A DNA stretch of 64,000 nucleotides from CBDDKW01 sp965230425. Lineage in GTDB: Bacteria > Pseudomonadota > Gammaproteobacteria > UBA1113. The notes under the pieces were generated by a model. The model was not told the origin of the DNA. It worked only from the letters and a program-made list of their open reading frames with translations, and made no database searches. Of the stretch, positions 1 to 13,400 are shown one piece after another (position 1 is the stretch's first letter; every line of letters begins with the position of its first letter). The translations under genes and the position numbers were made by a program. The stretch covers positions 1-64,000 of the forward strand of contig CBDDKW010000020.1 of assembly GCA_965230425.1 (NCBI GenBank), read 5' to 3'.

Positions 1-1582
1 GACGGTAGCTTTACCTATGATCCGGGCACGAATTTTGATGCATTGACAGCAGGGGCCACGGCTACCGATAGCTTTACTTATACGGTCACGGATGGCACTT
101 TAACGGATACGGCGACGGTGACAATTACAGTGACCGGTGAAAACGATGCGCCCCGTAGCGACCCCGAATACGTATACGGATACAGAAAATGGTACCGTCA
201 CCGGTAATGTCATTACCGATGACACGGGTGCAGGGACGGACAGTGATGCCGAAGGGGATCCGCTATCCATAGCCGGTGATGCACAAACCTTAACGAGTAC
301 CAGTGGGGGGGCAGTGAGTTTGGGCAGCGACGGTAGTTTTACCTATGACCCGGGCACGAACTTTGATAGCTTAGTCGCGGGTGCGACAGCCACTGATAGC
401 TTTGTTTACACGGTAACGGATGGCACTTTAACCGATACGGCGACGGTGACAATTACAGTGACCGGTGAAAACGATGCCCCAGTCGCCACACCCAATACCT
501 ATGCGGATACAGAAAATGGTACCGTCACCGGTAATGTCATTACCGATGATACCGGGGCGGGTACTGACAGTGATGCAGAAGGGGATCCGCTATCCATAGC
601 GGGTGGCGCACAAACCTTAACGAGTACCAGTGGGGGGGCGGTGAGTTTGGGCAGCGACGGTAGCTTTACCTATGATCCGGGCACGAATTTTGATGCATTG
701 ACAGCAGGGGCCACGGCTACCGATAGCTTTACTTATACGGTGACGGATGGCACTTTAACCGATACGGCAACGGTCACAGTCACCTTAACCGGTGAAAACG
801 ATGCCCCAGTCGCCACACCCAATACCTATACGGATACAGAAAATGGCACCGTCACCGGTAATGTCATTACCGATGATACCGGCGCAGGTACCGACAGTGA
901 TACCGAAGGGGATCCGCTATCCATAGCAGGTGGCGCACAAACTTTAACGAGCACCAGTGGGGGGGCGGTGAGTTTGGGCAGTGACGGTAGCTTTACTTAT
1001 GATCCGGGCACGAATTTTGATAGCTTAGTGGCGGGAGCCACAGCCACTGATAGCTTTGTTTACACGGTAACGGATGGCACTTTAACCGATACGGCGACGG
1101 TGACAATTACAGTGACCGGTGAAAACGATGCGCCAGTGGCCACACCCAATACCTATACGGATACAGAAAATGGTACCGTCACCGGTAATGTCATTACCGA
1201 TGATACCGGGGCGGGGACCGACAGCGATACCGAAGGGGATCCACTCAGCATTGCCGGTGGTGCACAAACCTTAACGAGTACCAGTGGGGGGGCGGTGAGC
1301 TTGGGCAGTGACGGTAGCTTTACCTATGACCCGGGCACGAACTTTGATAGTTTAGCGGCAGGAGCGACAGCGACGGATAGCTTTATTTATAGTGTGACGG
1401 ATGGTACCTTAACCGATACGGCAACGGTCACAGTCACCTTAACCGGTGAAAACGATGCGCCAGTGGCCACACCCAATACCTATACGGATACAGAAAATGG
1501 CACCGTCACCGGTAATGTCATTACCGATGGGATACCGGCGCAGGTACCGACAGTGATACCGAAGGGGATCCGCTATCCATAG
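1..1582 (+). pseudogene. Giant VCBS-repeat adhesin, upstream segment shifted out of frame
   Basis: This is the visible start of the first giant adhesin; its true beginning lies left of the window. Bases 1 to about 150 read VCBS repeats in frame 1 (DGSFTYDPGTNFD). An extra C in the run at 151-154 then throws the reading into frame 2, where the repeats continue without stops to about 1528. Two extra G at about 1529-1531 return the reading to frame 1, which stays open to 15186. The indels sum to +3, so everything is in register except the roughly 460 codons between them. Translated as given, frame 1 stops shortly after the first indel. Each indel lies in a homopolymer inside near-identical repeats, so consensus error is a serious alternative to a real mutation. 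Confidence 0.6.
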
Positions 1583-4402
1583 CAGGTGGCGCACAAACTT
1601 TAACGAGCACCAGTGGGGGGGCGGTGAGCTTGGGCAGTGACGGTAGCTTTACCTATGACCCGGGTACGAATTTTGATAGTTTAGCGGCAGGAGCGACAGC
1701 GACGGATAGCTTTATTTATAGTGTGACGGATGGTACGGCGACGAGCACTGCCACAGTGACGGTCACGTTGACCGGTGAAAACGATGCCCCAGTCGCCACA
1801 CCCAATACCTATACGGACACAGAAAATGGCACCATCACCGGCAATGTGATCACTGATGATACCGGCGCAGGTACCGACAGTGATGCAGAAGGGGATCCGC
1901 TATCCATAGCCGGTGGCGCACAAACCTTAACGAGTACCAGTGGGGGTTCGGTGAGTTTGGGCAGTGACGGTAGCTTTACCTATGATCCGGGCACGAACTT
2001 TGATAGCTTAGTCGCGGGTGCGACAGCGACAGATAGCTTTATTTATGGTGTAACGGACGGTACCTTAAGCGATACAGCGACAGTCACAGTCACCTTAACC
2101 GGTGAAAACGATGCCCCAGTCGCAACACCCAATACCTATACGGATACGGAAAATGGCGCGGTGACGGGTAATGTGATCACCGATGATACCGGCGCAGGTA
2201 CCGACAGTGATGCGGAAGGGGATCCGCTATCCATAGCAGGTGGCGCACAAACCTTAACGAGTACCAGTGGGGGTTCGGTGAGTTTGGGCAGTGACGGCAG
2301 CTTTACTTATGATCCGGGCACGAATTTTGATAGTTTAGCGGCGGGAGCCACAGCGACAGACAGCTTTGTTTACACGGTAACGGATGGCACTTTAACCGAT
2401 ACGGCGACGGTGACAATTACAGTGACCGGTGAAAACGATGCCCCAGTCGCCACACCCAATACCTATGCGGATACAGAAAATGGTACCGTCACCGGTAATG
2501 TCATTACCGATGATACCGGGGCGGGTACTGACAGTGATGCAGAAGGGGATCCGCTATCCATAGCGGGTGGCGCACAAACCTTAACGAGTACCAGTGGGGG
2601 GGCGGTGAGCTTGGGCAGTGACGGTAGCTTTACCTATGACCCGGGTACGAATTTTGATAGTTTAGCGGCAGGAGCGACAGCGACGGATAGCTTTATTTAT
2701 AGTGTGACGGATGGTACGGCGACGAGCACTGCCACAGTGACGGTCACGTTGACCGGTGAAAACGATGCCCCAGTCGCCACACCCAATACCTATACGGATA
2801 CAGAAAATGGCACCGTCACCGGTAATGTCATTACCGATGATACCGGCGCAGGTACCGACAGTGATACCGAAGGGGATCCGCTATCCATAGCAGGTGGCGC
2901 ACAAACTTTAACGAGCACCAGTGGGGGGGCGGTGAGTTTGGGCAGTGACGGTAGCTTTACTTATGATCCGGGCACGAATTTTGATAGCTTAGTGGCGGGA
3001 GCCACAGCCACTGATAGCTTTGTTTACACGGTAACGGATGGCACTTTAACCGATACGGCGACGGTGACAATTACAGTGACCGGTGAAAACGATGCGCCAG
3101 TGGCCACACCCAATACCTATACGGATACAGAAAATGGTACCGTCACCGGTAATGTCATTACCGATGATACCGGGGCGGGGACCGACAGCGATACCGAAGG
3201 GGATCCACTCAGCATTGCCGGTGGTGCACAAACCTTAACGAGTACCAGTGGGGGGGCGGTGAGCTTGGGCAGTGACGGTAGCTTTACCTATGACCCGGGC
3301 ACGAACTTTGATAGTTTAGCGGCAGGAGCGACAGCGACGGATAGCTTTATTTATAGTGTGACGGATGGTACCTTAACCGATACGGCAACGGTCACAGTCA
3401 CCTTAACCGGTGAAAACGATGCGCCAGTGGCCACACCCAATACCTATACGGATACAGAAAATGGCACCGTCACCGGTAATGTCATTACCGATGATACCGG
3501 CGCAGGTACCGACAGTGATACCGAAGGGGATCCGCTATCCATAGCAGGTGGCGCACAAACTTTAACGAGCACCAGTGGGGGGGCGGTGAGCTTGGGCAGT
3601 GACGGTAGCTTTACCTATGACCCGGGTACGAATTTTGATAGTTTAGCGGCAGGAGCGACAGCGACGGATAGCTTTATTTATAGTGTGACGGATGGTACGG
3701 CGACGAGCACTGCCACAGTGACGGTCACGTTGACCGGTGAAAACGATGCCCCAGTCGCCACACCCAATACCTATACGGACACAGAAAATGGCACCATCAC
3801 CGGCAATGTGATCACTGATGATACCGGCGCAGGTACCGACAGTGATGCAGAAGGGGATCCGCTATCCATAGCCGGTGGCGCACAAACCTTAACGAGTACC
3901 AGTGGGGGTTCGGTGAGTTTGGGCAGTGACGGTAGCTTTACCTATGATCCGGGCACGAACTTTGATAGCTTAGTCGCGGGTGCGACAGCGACAGATAGCT
4001 TTATTTATGGTGTAACGGACGGTACCTTAAGCGATACAGCGACAGTCACAGTCACCTTAACCGGTGAAAACGATGCCCCAGTCGCAACACCCAATACCTA
4101 TACGGATACGGAAAATGGCGCGGTGACGGGTAATGTGATCACCGATGATACCGGCGCAGGTACCGACAGTGATGCGGAAGGGGATCCGCTATCCATAGCA
4201 GGTGGCGCACAAACCTTAACGAGTACCAGTGGGGGTTCGGTGAGTTTGGGCAGTGACGGCAGCTTTACTTATGATCCGGGCACGAATTTTGATAGTTTAG
4301 CGGCGGGAGCCACAGCGACAGACAGCTTTGTTTACACGGTAACGGATGGCACTTTAACCGATACGGCGACGGTGACAATTACAGTGACCGGTGAAAACGA
4401 TG
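790..4402 (+). repeat. Tandem segmental duplication, six VCBS units (~1.96 kb)
   Basis: The stretch from about 790 to 2440 recurs at about 2754 to 4402. The offset is 1964 bp before position 1530 and 1962 bp after it. The 2-bp change is exactly the GG insertion at 1529-1531. 1962 bp equals six 327-bp repeats, so the block moved as whole domains. The second copy lacks the frameshift, which shows what the first should read. Confidence 0.85.
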
Positions 4403-7400
4403 CACCGGTAGCAACAGATAATAGCTATACCACTACAGAGAATGGTACGGTGACCGGTAATGCCATTACCGATGATACGGGTGCGGGTACCGACAGTGAT
4501 GCCGAAGGGGATCCACTGAGTATTGCCGGCGGCGCGCAAACTTTAACGAGTACCAGTGGGGGGTCGGTGAGTTTGGGCAGCGACGGTAGTTTTACTTATG
4601 ATCCGGGCACGAACTTTGATAGTTTAGCGGCCGGTGCGACAGCGACGGATAGTTTTATTTATGGTGTGACAGATGGTACGGCGACGAGTACTGCCACAGT
4701 GACGATGACCTTAACCGGTGAAAACGATGCGCCGATAGCCACACCCAATACCTATACGGATACGGAAAATGGCACCATCATCGGTAATGTCATTACCGAT
4801 GATACCGGTGCAGAATCAGACAGTGATATAGACAGTGATCCATTGAGCATTGTTGGAGGCGCGCAAACTTTATTAGCTACAGGAGGTGGTTTAGTAAGCT
4901 TAGCCAGTGATGGTGCCTTTACCTACGATCCAGGTACGAATTATGATTTCTTAGCTGCTGGTATTACAGCAATCGATACTTTTACCTATACCATTACAGA
5001 TGGTACATTAACAGATTCTGCAACAGTCACTATTGTTATAAACGGCGAAAATGATGCGCCTACTGCGCGAGATAATGCATACAGTGCAACTGAAGATGAT
5101 GCAAATATCAGTGGTAATGTTATAACAGATAATACAGGTGGCGGTGCTGATAGTGATGTAGATGTGGGTAGCAATATCAGTATCCCGGTAACGGGTTTAA
5201 CAGTAACAACGTCAAATGGCGTAACATTGACGCTGGGTAGTGATGGTAGCTTTACTTATGCATTGGATACTAGTGCGAATACAACCTTAACGGCGACAGA
5301 GTCATTTACAGACAGCTTCACCTATACAGTAACTGATGGTAGTTTAACAGATACAGCAACAGTAACGTTTACTGTGAGTGGTTTGAATGATGCGCCGCTA
5401 CCAACTGCAAACGCTTATGGAGTAAGTGAGGATGGTAGTGTATCAGGTAATGTGATTACTGATGATACCGGTGCTGGTAGTGATACTGATCCAGAGGGTG
5501 ATGCACTTAGTATTCCAGCAAGTGCAACGACAGTCACGTCTGCAAATGGCGTTACCATTACTTTAGGTACTGATGGAACATTTACTTATACACCAGGTAC
5601 TGTATTTAATACATTATCAAGTACAGAAATTGCTGTTGATAGTTTTGTGTATACAGTATCCGATGGTAGTGCAACAGCAACACAAACTGTATTTATTACA
5701 GTAATCGGAGAAGCAGACGTTGGTAATAACCCACCAGTAGCGACAGAGAATTTCTATACAGCAACCGAAGATGATACGAGTATCAGCGGCAATATTATTA
5801 CAGATGATACGGGTGCAGGAGTAGACAGTGATGTGGATGCAGGTAGTAGCTTAAGTATCCCTGCAACAGGCTTAACAGTCACGACCTCAAATGGTGTGAC
5901 CTTGACCTTAGGTAGCGATGGCAGTTTTACTTATCCGCTCGATACAACAGCAAATAATACAATGAGTGCAACGAATTCGTTTACCGATAGCTTTGTTTAC
6001 ACGGTAACGGATGGCACTTTAACGGATACGGCGACGGTGACAATTACAGTGACCGGTCAAAACGATGCACCGGTAGCAACAGCGAATGCCTATACAGCAA
6101 CCGAAGATGATGCGAGTGTCAGCGGCAATGTTATTACTGATGATACGGGTGCAGGAGTAGATAGTGATGTGGATGTGGGTAATAGCTTGAGCATTCCAGC
6201 GACGGGCTTAACAGTCACGACCTCGAATGGTGTGACCTTAACCTTAGGTAGCGATGGTAGCTTTACCTATCCCTTGGATACAACGACTAATAATACGATG
6301 GGTCCAACGGATTCATTCACAGATAGTTTTGTTTACACGGTAACCGATGGTACGTTGACGGATACAGCACTTGTAAGCTTTACGATAACTGGTATAAATG
6401 ATGCGCCAATAGCTGTAGCAAATACTTATACTGCCACAGAAGATCTTGGTTTTAATTTCACACAAAATGTTATTACAGATAATACAGGCGAAGGAGTCGA
6501 CAGTGATCCAGAAAGTGACCCAATTAGCATAAATGGTGGAGGTGCTTCTGGTACAACGTCGCAAGGAGGTACCTTCTGCTTGCAAAGTGATGGTGTCGCT
6601 GTATATAGTCCATCAGGGGGACCTTTCCAAACTCTAGCTGATGGACAAACCGCAACGGATACATTTACTTATACTATTACTGATGGGGCATTAACAGATT
6701 CAGCGGTAGTCACTGTAAACATTACTGGATTGAATGATGCACCTGAAGCCACAGATAATTCCTATACTGCTACAGAAGATGATTCGAGTGTCAGTGGCAA
6801 TATCATTACCGATGATACAGGCGCAGGTGCTGACAGTGATGTGGATGCAGGTAGTAGCTTAAGTATCCCTGCAACAGGCTTAACAGTCACGACCTCGAAT
6901 GGTGTGACCTTGACTTTAGGTAGCAATGGTAGCTTTACCTATCCACTTGATAGCGGTACTAATCAAACCATGAGTGCGACAGACTCCTTCACCGATAGTT
7001 TCGCGTATACGGTGGCGGACGGTACCTTAACGGATACGGCGACAGTAACAATTACAGTGACCGGTGAAAACGATGCACCGATAGCGACGGCAAATGTGTA
7101 TACGGCGACAGAAGATGATGTGAGCATTAGCGGCAATATTATCACGGATGACACGGGTGCAGGTGCAGACAGTGATGTGGATGCAGGTAGTAGCTTAAGT
7201 GTCCCTGCAACAGGCTTAACGGTAACGACCTCGCTAGGCGTCACGTTAACTTTAGGTAGCAATGGTAGTTTCACTTATCCGCTCGATAGCAGTACTAATC
7301 AAACCATGACGGCGACAGACTCCTTTACCGATAGTTTCACGTATACGGTGACGGATGGTACCTTAACCGATACGGCGACAGTGAGCTTTACCATCACGGG

Positions 7401-10400
7401 TGTGAATGATGCGCCGGTGGCGACAGATAATGCCTATGCCACCACAGAGAATGCCACAGTGGGTGGTAATGTGATCACGGATGACAGTGGTAGTGGTGTA
7501 GATAGTGATATAGATTCCGGAGCGACTTTAGCCATTAATGGTGGCGCGCAAACCTTAGCCGCCGTAGGCGGCGGCATCGTGAGCCTTGGCAGTAATGGTA
7601 GCTTTACTTACGATCCGGGTACGAACTATGATTCTTTAGCGGCAGGGATAACGGCGACAGATACGTTCACGTATACAGTGACGGATGGCACTTTAACGGA
7701 TACAGCGACGGTGACAATTACAGTGACAGGTGAAAACGATGCGCCGGTGGCGACGAATAATGCCTATACTGCTACGGAAGATGATTCAAGTGTCAGCGGC
7801 AATATTATCACGGATGACACGGGTGCAGGTGCAGACAGTGATGTGGATGCAGGTAGTAGCTTAAGTATCCCTGTAACAGGCTTAACGGTAACGACCTCGC
7901 TAGGCGTCACGTTAACTTTAGGTAGCAATGGTAGTTTTACTTATCCACTTGATAGCAGTACTAATCAAACCATGAGTGCGACAGACTCTTTCACCGATAG
8001 TTTCGCGTATACGGTGACGGATGGTACCTTAACCGATACGGCAACGGTGACCTTTACCATCTCAGGCGTAAACGATGCCCCAGTAGCCACGGACAATGCT
8101 TATGCCACCACAGAGAATTCCACAGTGGGTGGCAATGTGATCACGGATGACAGTGGTAGTGGTGTAGATAGTGATATAGATTCTGGAGCGACCTTAGCCA
8201 TTAATGGTGGCGCGCAAACCTTAGCCGCCGTAGGCGGCGGCATCGTGAGCCTTGGCAGTAATGGTAGCTTTACTTACGATCCGGGTACGAATTTTGATAG
8301 CTTAGCCGCGGGTGCGACAGCGACGGATACGTTCACGTATACAGTGACGGACGGTACCTTAACGGATACAGCGACGGTGACGATCACGGTGACGGGTGAA
8401 AACGATGCACCCGTAGCCACCGCGAATACGTATACCGCGACTGAAGATGATGCGAGCATTAGCGGCAATATTATTACGGATGATACGGGTGCAGGTGCAG
8501 ACAGTGATGTGGATGCAGGTAGTAGCTTAAGTATCCCTGCAACAGGCTTAACGGTAACGACCTCGTTAGGCGTCACGTTAACTTTAGGTGGCAATGGTAG
8601 CTTTACTTATCCACTTGATAGCAGTACTAATCAAACCATGACGGCAACAGACTCCTTCACCGATAGTTTCGCGTATACGGTGACGGATGGTACCTTAACG
8701 GATACGGCGACAGTGAGCTTTACCATCACGGGTGTGAATGATGCGCCGGTTGCCACGGATAATGCCTATGCCACCACAGAAAATGCCACGGTGGGCGGCA
8801 ATGTGATCACGGATGGCAGTGGTAGTGGTGTTGATTCAGATATTGATGCAGGAGCAACTTTAGCGATTAGTGGTGGCGCGCAAACATTAACTGCTGTGGG
8901 TGGTGGTATTGTTAGTTTAGCGAGTGATGGAACATTTACCTATGATCCAGGTACTAACTATGATTCTTTAGCGACGGGTGTAACGTCTACCGAAACATTT
9001 ACTTATACAGTGACGGACGGAACCTTGACGGATACAGCTACAGTCACGATTACGATTACCGGTGAGAATGATGCACCGGTAGCGCAAGATGATAACTTTA
9101 CTATCGCGGGTGACCAAATCAACTTTGGTGCTGAACTTATCACAGCAGATAATGGTAATGGTTTTGATACAGATATTGATGTTGGCGATGTGCTGTCTAT
9201 TGGTAACACCGGTACTGTATTATCCGCTTTAGGAGTAACAGTGACGCTTGCCAATGCTTTTTTGAAGGGATTCGCCTATGCTGCCAATTTTGACTCATTA
9301 ACTGAGGGGGCTACAATCCAGGATACCTTCGCTTATACGGTGACAGATGGTACTTTAAGCGATACAGCGTTAGTGACAATTACGTTTACTGGCGATAATG
9401 ACTCTCCCATTGCAACGAATAATACCTACACCCTTGTAGATGAAAATGGCACGATTAGTGGTAATGTTATCACGGACAATACGGGTGCAAATACAGACCG
9501 AGACCCTGAAAATGATCCTATTAGTATCGTGGGTGGAACACAGACAATAACAGCAACAGGTGGTGGCATTGTGAGCTTAGCTAGCGATGGCGCATTTACC
9601 TACGATCCTGGAACGAATTTTGATTCCTTGGCAGCGGGTTCATCAGATACAGCTACGTTTATCTATACGATTACTGACGGTACATTAACTGATACAGCAT
9701 TAGTAACAATTACCGTATTAGGTGTTAATGATGCACCTGTTGCAACTGATAATGCCTATGCAACAACAGAAAATGCTACCGTAGGTGGTAATGTGATCAC
9801 TGATGACAGCGGTAGTGGTGTTGATTCAGATATTGATGCAGGAGCAACTTTGGCGATTAGTGGTGGTGCACAAACGTTAGTAGCCGCAGGAGGCGGCATT
9901 GTTAGCCTTGGCAGTGATGGTAGCTTTACTTATGATCCGGGTACGAATTATGATTCTTTGGCGACAGGTGCGACAGCGACGGATAGCTTTACTTATACGG
10001 TGACGGATGGCACTTTAACCGATACGGCAACGGTCACAGTCACCTTAACCGGTGAAAACGATGCCCCAGTCGCCACACCCAATACCTATACGGATACAGA
10101 AAATGGCACCGTCACCGGTAATGTCATTACCGATGATACCGGCGCAGGTACCGACAGTGATGCCGAAGGGGATCCACTGAGTATTGCCGGCGGCGCGCAA
10201 ACCTTAACGAGTACCAGTGGGGGGGCGGTGAGTTTGGGCAGCGACGGTAGCTTTACCTATGATCCGGGTACGAACTTTGATAGTTTAGCGGCGGGAGCCA
10301 CAGCGACGGATAGCTTTATTTATAGTGTGACGGATGGTACGGCGACGAGTACTGCCACAGTAACAGTAACCTTGGCGGGTGAAAATGATGCACCTGAAGC

Positions 10401-13400
10401 CACAAATAATGCCTATGCTGCTACAGAAGATGATACAAGTGTCAGCGGCAATATTATTACGGATGACACGGGTGCAGGCACCGACAGTGATGTGGATGCA
10501 GGTAGTAGCTTAAGTATCCCTGTAACAGGCTTAACGGTAACGACCTCGCTAGGCGTCACGTTAACTTTAGGTAGCAATGGTAGTTTTACTTATCCACTTG
10601 ATAGCAGTACTAATCAAACCATGAGTGCGACAGACTCTTTCACCGATAGTTTCGCGTATACGGTGACGGATGGTACCTTAACCGATACGGCAACGGTGAC
10701 CTTTACCATCTCAGGCGTAAACGATGCCCCAGTAGCCACGGACAATGCTTATGCCACCACAGAGAATTCCACAGTGGGTGGCAATGTGATCACGGATGAC
10801 AGTGGTAGTGGTGTAGATAGTGATATAGATTCTGGAGCGACCTTAGCCATTAATGGTGGCGCGCAAACCTTAGCCGCCGTAGGCGGCGGCATCGTGAGCC
10901 TTGGCAGTAATGGTAGCTTTACTTACGATCCGGGTACGAATTTTGATAGCTTAGCCGCGGGTGCGACAGCGACGGATACGTTCACGTATACAGTGACGGA
11001 CGGTACCTTAACGGATACAGCGACGGTGACGATCACGGTGACGGGTGAAAACGATGCACCCGTAGCCACCGCGAATACGTATACCGCGACTGAAGATGAT
11101 GCGAGCATTAGCGGCAATATTATTACGGATGATACGGGTGCAGGTGCAGACAGTGATGTGGATGCAGGTAGTAGCTTAAGTATCCCTGCAACAGGCTTAA
11201 CGGTAACGACCTCGTTAGGCGTCACGTTAACTTTAGGTGGCAATGGTAGCTTTACTTATCCACTTGATAGCAGTACTAATCAAACCATGACGGCAACAGA
11301 CTCCTTCACCGATAGTTTCGCGTATACGGTGACGGATGGTACCTTAACGGATACGGCGACAGTGAGCTTTACCATCACGGGTGTAAATGATGCGCCGGTT
11401 GCCACGGATAATGCCTATGCCACCACAGAAAATGCCACGGTGGGCGGCAATGTGATCACGGATGGCAGTGGTAGTGGTGTTGATTCAGATATTGATGCAG
11501 GAGCAACTTTAGCGATTAGTGGTGGCGCGCAAACCTTAGCCGCCGTAGGTGGTGGTATCGTGAGTTTAGCTAGTAATGGTGATTTTACGTATGATCCTGG
11601 TACGAACTATGATTCCTTAGCGGCGGGTGTGACAGGGACTGATACTTTTGTTTATACCATCACTGATGGCACATTGACGGGTACTGCAACTGTAACAATT
11701 ACGGTGACGGGTGAAAACGATGCGCCGGTGGCGACGAATAATGCCTATACTGCCACGGAAGATGATGCGAGCATTAGCGGCAATATTATCACGGATGATA
11801 CGGGTGCAGGTGCAGACAGTGATGTGGATGCAGGTAGTAGCTTAAGTATCCCTGCAACAGGCTTAACGGTAACGACCTCGTTAGGCGTCACGTTAACTTT
11901 AGGTGGCAATGGTAGCTTTACTTATCCACTTGATAGCAGTACTAATCAAACCATGACGGCGACAGACTCCTTCACCGATAGTTTCGCGTATACGGTGACC
12001 GATGGTACTTTGGCAGATACGGCGACGGTTACCTTTACAATAACAGGTGCGAATGATGCGCCAGTGGCGACGGATGATACCTATACTACTACAGAAAATG
12101 CTACGATAAGCGGTAATGTAATTACCGATGATACTGGTGCAGGTATAGATAGTGATGTAGATGCAGGGGCGACGTTAGCTATTAGCGGTGGTGCGCAAAC
12201 ATTAACTGCTGTGGGTGGTGGTATCGTGAGTTTAGCAAGTGATGGATCATTTACTTATGATCCAGGTACTAACTATGATTCTTTAGCGACGGGTGTAACG
12301 TCTACCGAAACATTTACTTATACAGTGACGGACGGAACCTTGACGGATACAGCTACAGTCACGATTACGATTACCGGTGAGAATGATGCGCCGGTAGCGC
12401 AAGATGATGACTTTACTATCGCGGGTGACCAAATCAACTTTGGTGCTGAACTTATCACAGCAGATAATGGTAATGGTTTTGATACGGATATTGATGTTGG
12501 CGATGTGCTATCTATTGGTAACACCGGTACTGTATTATCCGCTTTAGGAGTAACAGTGACGCTTGCCAATGCCTTTTTGAAAGGATTCGCCTATGCTGCT
12601 AATTTTGACTCATTAACTGAGGGGGCTACAATCCAGGATACCTTTGCTTATACGGTGACAGATGGTACTTTAAGCGACACGGCGTTAGTGACAATTACAT
12701 TTACTGGAGATAATGATTCTCCCATTGCAACGAATAATACCTACATCCTTGTAGATGAAAATGGCACGATTAGCGGTAATGTTATGACAGACAATACGGG
12801 CGCAAATACAGACCGAGACCCTGAAAATGATCCTATTAGTATCGTGGGTGGTACACAGACGTTAACAGCAACGGGTGGTGGCATTGTGAGCTTAGCCAGC
12901 GATGGCGCATTTACCTACGATCCTGGAACGAATTTTGATTCCTTGGCAGCGGGTTCATCAGATACAGCTACGTTTATCTATACGATTACTGATGGTACAT
13001 TAACTGATACAGCATTAGTAACAATTACCGTATTAGGTGTTAATGATGCACCTGTTGCAACTGATAATGCCTATGCAACCACGGAAAATGCTACCGTGGG
13101 TGGTAATGTTATTACGGATGATAGTGGTAGTGGTACAGATTCCGATGTGGATACTGGAGCGACCTTGGCTATTAATGGTGGTGCACAAACGCTAACTGCA
13201 ACAGGTGGTGGTATCGTGAGTCTTGGTAGTGATGGATCATTTACTTATGATCCTGGTACCAATTATGACTCTTTATCATCGGGACAAACAGATACAGATA
13301 GTTTTGTTTATACAGTGACGGATGGTACGCTCACTGATACTGCGACTGTGACGATTACTATTACTGGTGAAGCCTTAGATCAAATTAATGAAATAGGTAT

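Larger units (their letters stand above)
1..13370 (+). repeat. Array of ~327-bp VCBS-type repeats in adhesin 1
   Basis: Tandem coding repeats of about 327 bp. Two main sequence classes are visible: one with the linker APVATPNTYTDTENG and one with TATEDD...SGNIITDDTGAG. Up to about 4700 the units are nearly identical in DNA; further right they are more divergent and the classes alternate. The gradient suggests recent homogenisation at the left end by recombination. Confidence 0.85.
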
